DNA from: Curtobacterium sp. PhB115
GTDB lineage: Bacteria; Actinomycetota; Actinomycetes; Actinomycetales; Microbacteriaceae
Assembly: GCF_003752025.1 (NCBI RefSeq)
Contig: NZ_RJKR01000012.1
Span: 124,001-188,000 of the forward strand
Length of the DNA stretch: 64,000 bases
Direction of reading: 5' to 3'
Shown: positions 1 through 8,300 of the stretch, piece after piece
How the letters are laid out: every line of letters begins with the position of its first letter
Position numbering within the stretch: position 1 is the stretch's first letter
Made by a program: the position numbers and the translations under genes
Notes under the pieces: model-generated
Database searches by the model: none
Seen by the model: only the letters and a program-made list of their open reading frames with translations
Told to the model about the DNA's origin: nothing

Positions 1-764
1 GTGGTGATGACGCCGTAGATCGGTCCGGCGATCACGATGCCGATCCCGGCGACCACGCCGGCGGTGGCGAGGCCGATCACGGCGGTCCACACCGCGCGGA
101 GCTTCGTCGCGACGGCCGCCACCGCGATCGCCGAGGCGTAGCCGCCGACGCTCAGGGCGACGAGCAGGAAGAACAGGCCCTGCCCGGTGGTGTCCTGGTC
201 GCCGGTCGGGACGACGTCGACGACCCGGAACGGCACGTGCTGCTCGTACGCGATCGGCAGGAAGATCTTCTGCGCCGCGGACGCGGTCGTCTCGGACGCG
301 GCGGACGACACGTAGAGGGTCGCGCCGGTCGTCGTCGGGGCGTACACGGCGGCGAGCTCGCGGTCACGGACCTGCTGCTCGGCCGCCTTCGTCGACGCGA
401 CGACGTGGGCGACGAGCGCACCGTCCGACTGGTCGGTCACGGTCTGCGCGAACACCTGGCTCGCGGCACCCTGGCCGACGATGCCGACCGGCAGGTCCTT
501 CGGCGCCGGGGCGTGGAATGCGCCGAGGTAGGCCAGGCCCATGCCCGCCGCCAGGAACAGCGGCACGAGGATGTGCGTCGCGAAGGTCAGCAGGACGCGA
601 CCGAGGCCGGCCGGGCGGAGGACGCCGTCGAACCGCTGGGGTCGGGGCGTGACCGGGAGCTTGTGGGTGGGGGAGTGGTGCGCGTGCGACGTCGTTGTCG
701 TGCTCGAGGACGGGGCGTCGACAGCGGGGGTCGGCGCAAAGTTGTACTTTGCAACTTCTGACAC
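1..764 (-). CDS. Membrane permease, YhgE/Pip (DUF3533)-like, truncated by window edge
   Basis: About 254 codons are visible; the rest lies off the left edge. The N-terminal ~55 residues are cytoplasmic-looking and rich in Ser, Thr, Pro and His. A membrane helix follows at ~57-80, then a soluble, probably extracytoplasmic domain (~85-190), then two more helices (~196-218 and ~225-250) that reach the edge. This order, one helix, a large external domain, then a helix cluster, is that of YhgE/Pip and ABC-2-type permeases, which are often drug or lipid exporters next to a TetR regulator. The GTG at 762-764 is the farthest supportable start. It lies beside an AT-richer stretch with inverted repeats that looks like an operator. 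The substrate is unknown, and the family assignment rests on topology plus the pattern around residues 90-200. Confidence 0.7.
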   Translation of the reverse strand, partial: MSEVAKYNFAPTPAVDAPSSSTTTTSHAHHSPTHKLPVTPRPQRFDGVLRPAGLGRVLLTFATHILVPLFLAAGMGLAYLGAFHAPAPKDLPVGIVGQGAASQVFAQTVTDQSDGALVAHVVASTKAAEQQVRDRELAAVYAPTTTGATLYVSSAASETTASAAQKIFLPIAYEQHVPFRVVDVVPTGDQDTTGQGLFFLLVALSVGGYASAIAVAAVATKLRAVWTAVIGLATAGVVAGIGIVIAGPIYGVIT

Positions 765-783
765 GAAGGACAACTGTACAACT
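740..783 (-). promoter_or_regulatory. Inverted-repeat operator candidate for the permease
   Basis: AGTTGTAC at 740-747 is matched by GTACAACT at 776-783 (8-base perfect inverted repeat). An inner AAGTTG-N7-CAACTT repeat lies at 739-757, and ACAACT is directly repeated at 770-775 and 778-783. The stretch is markedly AT-richer than its surroundings and overlaps the start of the permease gene. TetR-type repressors commonly control such exporters; that is inference, as no regulator gene is visible here. Confidence 0.4.
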
Positions 784-828
784 CCGATGCGCATTTGTCG
801 ACGCCGGCCCCGAGTCGAGGCGTCGTCC

Positions 829-955
829 GGTGCGAGGTTGCCCACTCCGTGCGAGGCCCGCGGGCCCGCACGGAGTGCACAACCTCGCACCGTTCACGCG
901 CCACCTCGCACGGTGCGAGGTCTTCACCTTGCGAGGGGTGCACCGTGCGAGGCCC
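829..955. repeat. Long hairpin and GTGCGAGG/CCTCGCAC repeats
   Basis: Arms 829-853 and 867-891 pair over 25 positions with two mismatches around a 13-base loop. Further CCTCGCAC/GTGCGAGG octamers follow to 955. The same octamer fills a second gap at 27585-27862. The 429-base gap 765-1193 holds this hairpin, the tandem copies at 959-1024, the hairpin at 1038-1116 and the 11-base array at 1112-1166. I see no plausible gene in it. Confidence 0.75.
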
Positions 956-958
956 CGT

Positions 959-1024
959 GGCCGGGGTGGTCACGACTCACCGCGCGAGGCGCCGCTGGCC
1001 GGGGTGGTCACGACTCACCGCGCG
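959..1024. repeat. 28-base direct repeat, two copies
   Basis: An identical 28-base sequence beginning GGCCGGGGTGGTCACGACTC occurs at 959-986 and 997-1024, ten bases apart, downstream of rsgA. Confidence 0.85.
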
Positions 1025-1037
1025 CCGATGCCCGAGC

Positions 1038-1116
1038 GGTCACGAACGGTCGGGTGCCGCCTCCCCAGCCGACAGTTCGTGACCCCTCGACGCACACACC
1101 GCGGGGTGTCGTGACC
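1038..1116. repeat. Covarying hairpin plus GGGGTGTCGTGACC tail (copy 1 of 3)
   Basis: GGTCACGAACGGTCGG (1038-1053) pairs with 1069-1084 with a single mismatch and is followed by GGGGTGTCGTGACC (1103-1116). Two relatives with different stem bases but the same pairing and tail lie at 63103-63194 and 63343-63430. Confidence 0.65.
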
Positions 1117-1166
1117 AGCCGCCGACCAGTCGCCGACCAGCCGCCGACCAGCCGCCGACCAGCCGC
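1112..1166. repeat. 11-base tandem array, five copies
   Basis: GACCAGCCGCC is repeated five times head to tail (one T variant in copy 2) just downstream of the rsgA stop codon. The 11-base period is close to one helical turn. A second 11-base array with an unrelated unit lies at 25821-25897. Confidence 0.85.
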
Positions 1167-1193
1167 CGACCACCCGGCCGGCACCGCCCGGCG

Positions 1194-2303
1194 CTACTCC
1201 TGGCCGGGGTCGGACGCGCCCATGCCGGTCAGCAGCGCGCGGAAGGAGTCGAGCCGCTCGACGCCGGTCGGCCCGAGCTCCCCGTCCTGCACCCGGTCGA
1301 CGATCTCCCAGTCGTGCGCCTGCGCCAACGGGATGCCGTCCCGCGCAGGGAGCACCGGGATCGCGTGCGAGGCGAACGCCCGGAAGACGTTGGCGGGGTC
1401 GACGTGCCCGAGCCCGAAGGACCGCACGCCGGGGGTGTCGATGATCCAGCCGCCGTCACGGACCCGCAGCGCGATCGACGACGACGACGTGTGCCGCCCG
1501 CGACCGGTCACCGCGTTCACGACGCCGATCGCCCGCGTCGAGCCGGTCAGGGCGTTCACGAGCGTGGACTTGCCGACGCCGGAGTGCCCCACCGTCACCG
1601 TGACCTTGTCGTCGAGCAGGTCGTGCAGCGCCTCGAACGGGACGTCGTCGGACCGGCTCGTCACGATCCGGAGGTCGAGGCAGGCGAAGTGCGCCAGGAA
1701 CGGTGTCGGGTCGGCCAGGTCCGTCTTCGTGATGCAGAGGATCGGGTCGAGCCCGGCGTCGAACGCGGCGACGAGGTAGCGGTCGATGAGCCTCGTGCGG
1801 GGCTCGGGGTCGGCGGCCGCCACGACGATGAGCATCTGGTCGGCGTTCGCCACGATGACGCGCTCGACCTCGTCCGAGTCGTCGGCACTGCGGCGGAGCA
1901 GCGTCGTCCGTTCGGCGACCTTCACGATGCGAGCGAGCGAACCGGGGTCGCCCGAGAGGTCCCCGACGAGCGACACGTGGTCACCGGTGACGACGGACTT
2001 CTTGCCGAGCTCGCGCGCCTTCGTCGCCGTGATGACGTGCTCGCCGCCGCCGCCGCCGCCGCCGCCGGAGCCGCCGCCGGAACCGGAGCCTGAGCCGGAA
2101 TCGGACGCCACCAGCACGCCGAACCGCCCACGGTCGACGTTCGTCACCCACCCCACCGGGGCGTCGTCGTACGTCGGCCGGGTCTTCGTGCGGGGCCGGT
2201 TGCCCTTCGGGTTCGGCCGCACCCGCACGCTCGACTCGTCGTACTGCCCGTACGGCTCGTCCGCGTCGGAGTCGTCACCGTCGACGTCGTCCCACCAGCT
2301 CAT
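1194..2303 (-). CDS. rsgA: Ribosome small-subunit biogenesis GTPase RsgA, zinc-finger cysteines absent
   Basis: 369 aa. Circularly permuted GTPase that helps late maturation of the 30S subunit. It carries an OB-fold-like N-terminus, G4 TKTD (192-195), G1 GHSGVGKST (239-247), a G2-like GRGRHT (~267-272) and G3 DTPG (289-292), in the permuted order diagnostic of RsgA. Two things are odd. A run of Gly/Ser (residues ~69-87), encoded by a GCC-rich microsatellite, is inserted in the OB fold. The C-terminal domain has no cysteine at all, so the usual Cys-His-Cys-Cys zinc site of the family is missing. The gene begins three bases after the aroA stop codon, so the two form an operon. Function as GTPase is well supported; zinc-independent ribosome docking is inferred. 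Confidence 0.92.
   Translation of the reverse strand: MSWWDDVDGDDSDADEPYGQYDESSVRVRPNPKGNRPRTKTRPTYDDAPVGWVTNVDRGRFGVLVASDSGSGSGSGGGSGGGGGGGGEHVITATKARELGKKSVVTGDHVSLVGDLSGDPGSLARIVKVAERTTLLRRSADDSDEVERVIVANADQMLIVVAAADPEPRTRLIDRYLVAAFDAGLDPILCITKTDLADPTPFLAHFACLDLRIVTSRSDDVPFEALHDLLDDKVTVTVGHSGVGKSTLVNALTGSTRAIGVVNAVTGRGRHTSSSSIALRVRDGGWIIDTPGVRSFGLGHVDPANVFRAFASHAIPVLPARDGIPLAQAHDWEIVDRVQDGELGPTGVERLDSFRALLTGMGASDPGQE
2041..2100. repeat. GCC microsatellite inside rsgA
   Basis: Consecutive GCC triplets (2041-2069) grading into GGAGCC/GGAACC units encode the Gly/Ser run of RsgA. Nearly uninterrupted triplets suggest slippage-driven length change. Confidence 0.8.
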
Positions 2304-2306
2304 GCG

Positions 2307-3680
2307 TCAGCTCCCGCTCACCGGTGCAGCCCGCACCGAGGACGCCACCAGCGCGGCCCACAGCTCCGGGAACTGCGGCAGCGTCTTCGCCGTCGACCCG
2401 ATGTCGTCGACGGCGACGCCGTCGACGACGAGGCCCACGACGGCCCCCGCCGTCGCCATCCGGTGGTCGTCGTACGCGGCCCAGTCGCCGCCGTGGAGTG
2501 CGGCAGGCTCGATCCGCAGGCCGTCGTCGAGTTCGTGCACCGCGCCTCCAGACCGGTTGACGTCCGCCGCCAACGCGGCGAGCCGATCAGTCTCGTGCCC
2601 ACGCAGGTGGCCGATCCCGGTGATCTCGCTCGGCCCGTCGGCCAGCGCGGCCAGCGCGACGAGCGCCGGTGCGAGTTCGCCGCCGCGGCTCAGGTCCAGT
2701 TCCACACCCGGCAAGGAGGCCCCACCCCGGATCCCGACGCCGCCGTCGACGACCAGGTCGTCACCGTCACGGGCCACGGTCGCGCCCCACAGGGGCAGGA
2801 GCGTCTCGAGGTCGGCCCCGACCTGCGTGGTCTCGGCGGGCCAGGTGCGGAAGCGGACGGTGCCGCCCGCGACGAGCGCGGCGACCGCGAACGGTGCGGC
2901 GTTCGACAGGTCGGGCTCGATCGTGACGTCGCGCGCACCGATCGGTCCGGGGTGGACGACCCACTCGCCGACCACCGGTTCGTCGACCCGCACGCCGCGG
3001 GCACGGAGTGCGGCGACGGTCATCTCGATGTGCGGCAGGCTCGGCAGGCGCTCTCCGACGTGGGTGAGGTGCAGGCCCTCGTCGAAGCGCGGTGCGGAGA
3101 GCAGCAGCCCGGAGACGAACTGCGACGACGCCGACGCGTCGATCGACAGCGCACCGCCGCGGACCGAACCGGTGCCGGTGAAGGCGAACGGCATCGCGCC
3201 GTCGCCGTCGTCGGTGACGTCCACCCCGAGGTCGACGAGCGCCTGGATGATCGCGTGCATCGGGCGCTTGCGGGCGTAGGGGTCGCCGTCGATCACGACG
3301 GGGCCGACGGCCAGGGCGGCGAGCGGCGGCAGGAACCGCATCACGGTGCCGGCGAGCCCGCAGTCGACACGCACGTCGCCGCGCATCGGCGCCGGGGTGA
3401 TCCGGAGGTCGGGGCCGTAGGGGTTCGGCTGCTCGCCCGGTGTCGGCACGACCTCGTCGATCCCGACGCCGAGCTGCCGGAGCGCCGCGATCATCAGCGC
3501 CGAGTCGCGGGAGTGCAGCGGCAGACGGACCACGGACGGGCCGTCGGCGAGGGCGGCGAGCACGAGCTCCCGGTTCGTCAGCGACTTGGAGCCGGGCAGC
3601 GCGACGTCGCCGCGCAGGGGGCCACGTGCGAGCGGGGCGATCCAGGGCTCGGCGGTCTGGGAATGCGTCGTGTCTGCCAT
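2307..3680 (-). CDS. aroA: 3-phosphoshikimate 1-carboxyvinyltransferase (EPSP synthase)
   Basis: 457 aa from the ATG at 3678-3680. Transfers enolpyruvate from PEP to shikimate-3-phosphate, the sixth step of the shikimate pathway in the cytoplasm. The PGSKSLTNR signature is at residues 29-37, the LRGHETDRL signature is near 355 and DDHRMA near 410. The glycine-rich PEP-site segment reads [10 protein letters not shown] rather than the common NAGTAMR form. In-frame codons run 38 residues further upstream, but conservation starts only after the chosen ATG. It is followed three bases later by rsgA. The SigR-type promoter of the divergent sigR gene lies over its first codons, so the two promoters interleave. 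Confidence 0.95.
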   Translation of the reverse strand: MADTTHSQTAEPWIAPLARGPLRGDVALPGSKSLTNRELVLAALADGPSVVRLPLHSRDSALMIAALRQLGVGIDEVVPTPGEQPNPYGPDLRITPAPMRGDVRVDCGLAGTVMRFLPPLAALAVGPVVIDGDPYARKRPMHAIIQALVDLGVDVTDDGDGAMPFAFTGTGSVRGGALSIDASASSQFVSGLLLSAPRFDEGLHLTHVGERLPSLPHIEMTVAALRARGVRVDEPVVGEWVVHPGPIGARDVTIEPDLSNAAPFAVAALVAGGTVRFRTWPAETTQVGADLETLLPLWGATVARDGDDLVVDGGVGIRGGASLPGVELDLSRGGELAPALVALAALADGPSEITGIGHLRGHETDRLAALAADVNRSGGAVHELDDGLRIEPAALHGGDWAAYDDHRMATAGAVVGLVVDGVAVDDIGSTAKTLPQFPELWAALVASSVRAAPVSGS

Positions 3681-3685
3681 CAGTT
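3659..3685 (+). promoter_or_regulatory. SigR-type promoter for sigR-rsrA (autoregulation)
   Basis: GGGAAT at 3659-3664, an 18-base spacer and GTT at 3683-3685 match the known SigR consensus (GGAAT-N18-GTT). It points toward sigR, 140 bases upstream of the ATG, and overlaps the first seven codons of aroA on the other strand. Autocontrol of sigR by its own product is established in Streptomyces. Confidence 0.75.
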
Positions 3686-3810
3686 CACCAGGGTACTGAA
3701 CCCAACGGGAGGACCCTTGGCGACTGCAACACTCGCGCGGACGTCGACGCGGCTGCCGGATGCCGTGACGACGCTCGTCGAACCGGACGGCCACGCCACC
3801 GGCGTCCGCC

Positions 3811-3816
3811 TAGACT
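3811..3816 (+). promoter_or_regulatory. Leaderless -10 box of sigR
   Basis: TAGACT ends eight bases before the sigR ATG (3825), the spacing of a leaderless transcript. With the SigR-type promoter upstream it would give sigR two promoters, one basal and one stress-induced. Confidence 0.5.
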
Positions 3817-3824
3817 GGTCGGCG

Positions 3825-4580
3825 ATGACGACCGACGAACCGCAGGCAGCTCCGCACGACCTGGTCGAGGAGACCGAGGTGCAGCTCGACGCGGTCGAGG
3901 AAGAGGCGTCGCTCGTCGACGCCAAGACCGTGCCGGCCGACGAGCTCCGAGCGCTGTTCGAGACCCAGGCGCTGCCCTTCATGGACCAGCTGTACGGCGC
4001 GGCGATGCGGATGACCCGCAACCCGGCCGACGCCTCGGACCTCGTGCAGGAGACCTTCGTCAAGGCGTTCGCCGCGTTCCGCCAGTTCAAGCAGGGAACG
4101 AACCTGAAGGCCTGGCTGTACCGGATCCTGACGAACACGTTCATCAACACGTACCGCAAGAACCAGCGGAACCCGTACCAGGGCACCATCGACGAGCTCG
4201 AGGACTGGCAGCTCGGCGGCGCCGAGAGCGTCACCCAGTCGATCTCCGCACGTTCGGCCGAGGCCGACGCGATCGACCACCTGCCGTCCTCCGCCGTGAA
4301 GGACGCCCTGCAGGCCATCCCCGAGGACTTCCGGATGGCCGTGTACTTCGCCGATGTCGAAGGGTTCTCCTACCAGGAGATCGCCGACATCATGAAGACG
4401 CCCGTGGGGACGGTCATGAGCCGCCTCCACCGTGGTCGCCGACTCCTCCGGGGGCTCCTGGCCGACCACGCCCGTGAGACCGGCATCGTCCCGGACGCAG
4501 CGTCGACGGCGACGATGCGCGGACGAGGCCGGAAGACTGCCGCGACCGAGGGTCGCGTCGAAGGGAAGGAACCACGATGA
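3825..4580 (+). CDS. sigR: ECF sigma factor of the SigR/SigH redox family
   Basis: 251 aa from ATG 3825. Directs RNA polymerase to thiol-oxidative-stress promoters. Region 2 (core binding and -10 recognition) spans ~45-115, and region 4 with its helix-turn-helix and [14 protein letters not shown] segment spans ~160-212. The N-terminus is acidic and the C-terminus basic. The last four bases overlap the anti-sigma gene (ATGA). The frame stays open upstream to a TTG at 3717 preceded by GGGAGGA (3707-3713), which would add 36 residues. Streptomyces SigR also has an N-terminally extended isoform, so a second isoform here is plausible but unproven. A SigR-type and a leaderless promoter are both present. 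Confidence 0.93.
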   Translation: MTTDEPQAAPHDLVEETEVQLDAVEEEASLVDAKTVPADELRALFETQALPFMDQLYGAAMRMTRNPADASDLVQETFVKAFAAFRQFKQGTNLKAWLYRILTNTFINTYRKNQRNPYQGTIDELEDWQLGGAESVTQSISARSAEADAIDHLPSSAVKDALQAIPEDFRMAVYFADVEGFSYQEIADIMKTPVGTVMSRLHRGRRLLRGLLADHARETGIVPDAASTATMRGRGRKTAATEGRVEGKEPR

Positions 4581-4819
4581 GCGGCTGCGACTGCTCGAAG
4601 GCGAAGGCCGAGCTCGAGGAGTTCCTCCACGACGAGCTCCGTCACGAGGACGCCGCGGACATCCGCGAGCACATGGAGGGGTGTGAGGACTGCACGACGG
4701 AACACCGCGTCGGCGTCGTCCTCATCGAGACCGTGCGCCGCGCCTGCAAGGAGACCGCTCCCGAGGCGCTCCGCTCCGAGATCCTCGCGCGCATCCGGGT
4801 GGAGCAGGCAACGCACTGA
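4577..4819 (+). CDS. rsrA: Zinc-binding anti-sigma factor, RsrA-like
   Basis: 80 aa. Holds SigR inactive when reduced and releases it on disulfide formation. The hallmark HxxxCxxC zinc motif is present as HMEGCEDC (about residues 32-39), with two further cysteines near the N-terminus (CDC) and one downstream, the usual redox set of ZAS proteins. It starts inside the last codons of sigR (ATGA overlap), so synthesis is probably coupled to that of the sigma factor. A GGGAAGGAA ribosome site lies just before the ATG. Length and position fit the family exactly. Confidence 0.92.
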   Translation: MSGCDCSKAKAELEEFLHDELRHEDAADIREHMEGCEDCTTEHRVGVVLIETVRRACKETAPEALRSEILARIRVEQATH

Positions 4820-4834
4820 CGACGGCCCGTCGGC

Positions 4835-4868
4835 TGGCGGTCGTCACACGGTGGCGGTCGTCACACGG
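4835..4868. repeat. 17-base perfect tandem duplication
   Basis: TGGCGGTCGTCACACGG occurs at 4835-4851 and again at 4852-4868, in the short gap after rsrA and before the -10 box of the next gene. Confidence 0.9.
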
Positions 4869-4881
4869 CAGCCGCGGTCGG

Positions 4882-4887
4882 TAGGGT
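4882..4887 (+). promoter_or_regulatory. Leaderless -10 box
   Basis: TAGGGT ends seven bases before the ATG at 4895. There is no ribosome binding site, as expected of a leaderless message. Confidence 0.5.
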
Positions 4888-4894
4888 CGCCAGC

Positions 4895-5335
4895 ATGACC
4901 CTCTCCGTCGAGTCGATCGCCTCCTGGTCCGACACGGACGTCGCCGACGTCGCCGCCCTCGTCCGTCTGCTCGGCCACGACGTCGACGACACGTCGATGC
5001 GCGCGCGACTCGAGCGGCTCACGCCCGAGGCCGGCCACCGCACCTGGGTGGTCCGTGACGACGACGGCCGAGCCGTCGCCGTCGCCGGCGCGCAGGTCAC
5101 GTGGGCGTACGCGAGCGACGAGCCGACGGCGCAGCTGCTCCTGATGGTGGTCGACGAGACGGCCAGGAGGCTCGGCACCGGTTCGGCGCTCATCGCCACG
5201 TTTGAAGCATGGGCGGTCGAGCAGGGCGCGCGTCGCCTCAGCGCCGTCAGTGCGGCCGCGACGGACAGCGCGCACCGGTTCTACCAGAAGCGCGGGTACC
5301 ACGACGCCGGGGTGCGCTACACGAAGATCGCGTAG
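4895..5335 (+). CDS. GNAT-family N-acetyltransferase
   Basis: 146 aa, a single GNAT domain. The acetyl-CoA pyrophosphate loop is RRLGTGSAL (about residues 89-97), and the C-terminal strand-helix ending in AHRFYQKRGYHDAG carries the family Tyr. The substrate cannot be told from sequence; small stand-alone GNATs of this type acetylate amines, antibiotics or peptides. It is transcribed alone from a leaderless promoter and converges on kgd. Its last codons form half of a 15-base inverted repeat that probably terminates both genes. Confidence 0.85.
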   Translation: MTLSVESIASWSDTDVADVAALVRLLGHDVDDTSMRARLERLTPEAGHRTWVVRDDDGRAVAVAGAQVTWAYASDEPTAQLLLMVVDETARRLGTGSALIATFEAWAVEQGARRLSAVSAAATDSAHRFYQKRGYHDAGVRYTKIA

Positions 5336-5346
5336 CGCACCCCGGC
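5306..5346. terminator. Bidirectional terminator between GNAT gene and kgd
   Basis: 5306-5320 and 5332-5346 are perfect 15-base inverted repeats around an 11-base loop. They overlap the end of the GNAT gene and the 18-base gap before the kgd stop codon. There is no U-run, as usual in this GC range. Confidence 0.65.
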
Positions 5347-5353
5347 GTTCGGC

Positions 5354-8300
5354 CTAGCGCAGCGCCTTGTTGATGACCTCGGTCGCCTCTTGCGCGGAGC
5401 GCTTCGAGGAACCCGTGGCCGGGGCGGCACTCGCAGCTCGTGCGGCGACCGACAGCGGCCGACCGTCGAGGTGCGGCGACAGGTTCATGCAGACGAACGG
5501 CCAGGCGCCCTGGTTCTCGGGCTCCTCTTGCGCCCAGACGACGTCGGCGTCCGGGTAGCTCGCCAGCACCTCGAGGATCCGCTCGAGGGGGAGCGGTGCG
5601 AGCTGCTCGAGCCGCACGAGCGCGATGTCGGTCGCGCCACGCTTCTCGACCTCGGCCCGGAGGTCGTGGTGCACCTTGCCGGAGTGCAGCACCACACGAC
5701 GCACGGCGGACTTGTCGGCCACCCGGTCGTCGTCGATGACCTCTTGGAAGGTGCCGCTCGTGAAGGCGTCGACCGCGCTCGTCGCCTGGCGGAGCCGGAG
5801 CATCGCCTTCGGGGAGAACACGATGAGCGGCTTCTGCGGCCGCTCCCATGCCTGGCGGCGCAGCAGGTGGAAGTAGGACGCCGGGGTCGACGGACGCGCG
5901 ACGACCATGTTGTCCTCGGCGCACAGCTGCAGGTAGCGCTCGATGCGGGCGGACGAGTGGTCCGGCCCCTGGCCCTCGTAGCCGTGCGGGAGCAGCAGCA
6001 CGAGACCGGACCGCTGGCCCCACTTCTGCTCGGCGGACGAGATGAACTCGTCGATGACCGTCTGGGCGCCGTTCGCGAAGTCGCCGAACTGCGCTTCCCA
6101 GAGCACGAGGGCGTCAGGTCGTTCGACGGAGTACCCGTACTCGAAGGCCATCGCCGCGTACTCGCTCAGCAGCGAGTCGTAGATGGTGAAGCGCGCCTGG
6201 TCCTCGGTCAGGTTCGACAGGGGCAGCCACTCCTGGCCGTTGTTCCGGTCGTGGAACACCGCCTGGCGCTGGACGAACGTGCCGCGACGGGCATCCTGCC
6301 CGGCGAACCGGACGGGCTTGCCCTCGACCAGGAGCGACCCGATCGCCATGAGCTCGGCCATCGCCCAGTCGACGCCGCCGTTGCGGGTCATGTCGGTGCG
6401 CTTGGACAGCAGCTGCTGGAGCTTCGGGTGCACCTGGAACCCGGCGGGCGGGTTGCTGTGCGCGTCGCCGATCGCCCGGACGAGCTCCTCGGACACCGCG
6501 GTGTCGTGCACCTCGACCTCGGAGTCGTCGCGCTGTGCCGCCGGGCGTTCGAGACCCTGCACGGCGCCGTCGTCATCGACCTGGATCACCGGGATGGTGC
6601 CGGTCTGCGCCTCGTGCGTCTCGGCGAAGGCACGCTCGAGCCGGTCCTGGAAGTCCCGGTGCGCCTCGTCGTACTCTTCCTGCGTGATGTCGCCGCGGCC
6701 GACGAGGGCCTCGGTGTACAGGGTGCGGACGGAGCGCTTCGCCTCGATGAGGTTGTACATGAGCGGCTGCGTCATCGAGGGGTCGTCGCCCTCGTTGTGG
6801 CCGCGGCGGCGGTAGCAGATCAGGTCGATGACGACGTCGCGCTGGAACTCCTCGCGGTACGCGAAGGCGAGCTCCGCCACGCGGGCGACGGCTTCGGGGT
6901 CGTCGCCGTTGACGTGGAAGATCGGCGCCTGGATCGTCTTCGCGACGTCGGTGGAGTACACCGAGCTGCGCGCGGACTCGGGCGGGGTGGTGAACCCGAC
7001 CTGGTTGTTGATGACGAGGTGCACGGTGCCGCCGGTGCGGTACCCGCGCAGGCGCGACATCTGCAGCGTCTCGACGATCACGCCCTGCCCGGCCATCGCC
7101 GCGTCGCCGTGGACGAGCACCGGGAGGACGTTCGTCGATCCCGGCGCGATGCGGTCCTGCTTGGCGCGGACGATGCCCTCGAGCACGCCGTCGACGGCCT
7201 CGAGGTGGGACGGGTTCGCGGCGATCGTCACCGGGATGCTGGAGCCGTCCGACGTGCGGAACAGTCCCTCGGTGCCGACGTGGTACTTCACGTCGCCGGA
7301 GCCCTGCCCGGAGACCGATCCCGGCAGCGACGAGCCCTCGAACTCACGGAAGATCTGGCCGTACGTCTTGCCGGCGATGTTCGTCAGCACGTTGAGGCGA
7401 CCCCGGTGGGCCATGCCGATCGCGACCTCGGCGAGGCCGGCACCGGCGGCGTTCTGGATGAGGGTGTCGAGGAACGCGATGGTCGACTCGCCGCCCTCGA
7501 GCGAGAAGCGCTTCTGCCCGACGTACTTCGTCTGCAGGAAGGTCTCGAACGCCTCGGCCTCGTTGAGCTTGCCGAGGACACGGAGCTGTTCGTCCTTCGA
7601 GGGCTTCGAGTACGGGACCTCGATGCGCTGCTGCACCCAGCGGCGCTGCTCCGGGTCCTGGATGTGCATGTACTCGATGCCGACCGTGCGGCAGTAGGCG
7701 TCGCGGAGGATGCCGAGCACGTCGCGGAGCGGAGCCGAGGTCGTGCCGGCGAGACCACCGGTGACGAACTCGCGGTCGAGGTCCCAGAAGGTCAGCCCGT
7801 GGCTCTCGATCTCGAGGTCGGGGTGCGTGCGCTGGCGGTACTCGAGCGGGTCGATGTCGGCCATCAGGTGCCCGCGGACGCGGTAGCTGTTGATGAGCTC
7901 CTGCACGCGAGCGGTCTTGTTGACCCGGTGCGCCAGGTCGACGTTGATGTCGTTGGCCCACTGGATGGGCTTGTACGGGATCCGGAGCGCCGCGAAGATG
8001 CCGTCGTAGAAGCCGTGCTCGCCGATGAGGCGCTCGTGCACGTGCTTGAGGTACTCGCCCGAACCAGCACCCTGGATGACGCGGTGGTCGTAGGTGCTCG
8101 TCAGGGTGATGGTCTTGCCGATGCCGAGTTCGACGAGGGTCTTCGACGCCGAGCCCTGGAACTGCGCCGGGTACTCGAGGGCGCCGGCGCCGATGATCGC
8201 GCCCTGCCCCTTGGTCAGACGGGGGACCGAGTGCACGGTGCCGATGCCGCCCGGGTTCGTCAGCGAGATCGTGGTGCCCTGGAAGTCGGCCGGGGTGAGC

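Noticed and set aside
2463-3824. Long upstream extension of the sigR frame through aroA
   Set aside because: It lies antisense to aroA, lacks conservation-like composition, and the SigR-type promoter at 3659-3685 lies inside it. Only the short TTG extension from 3717 is considered possible.
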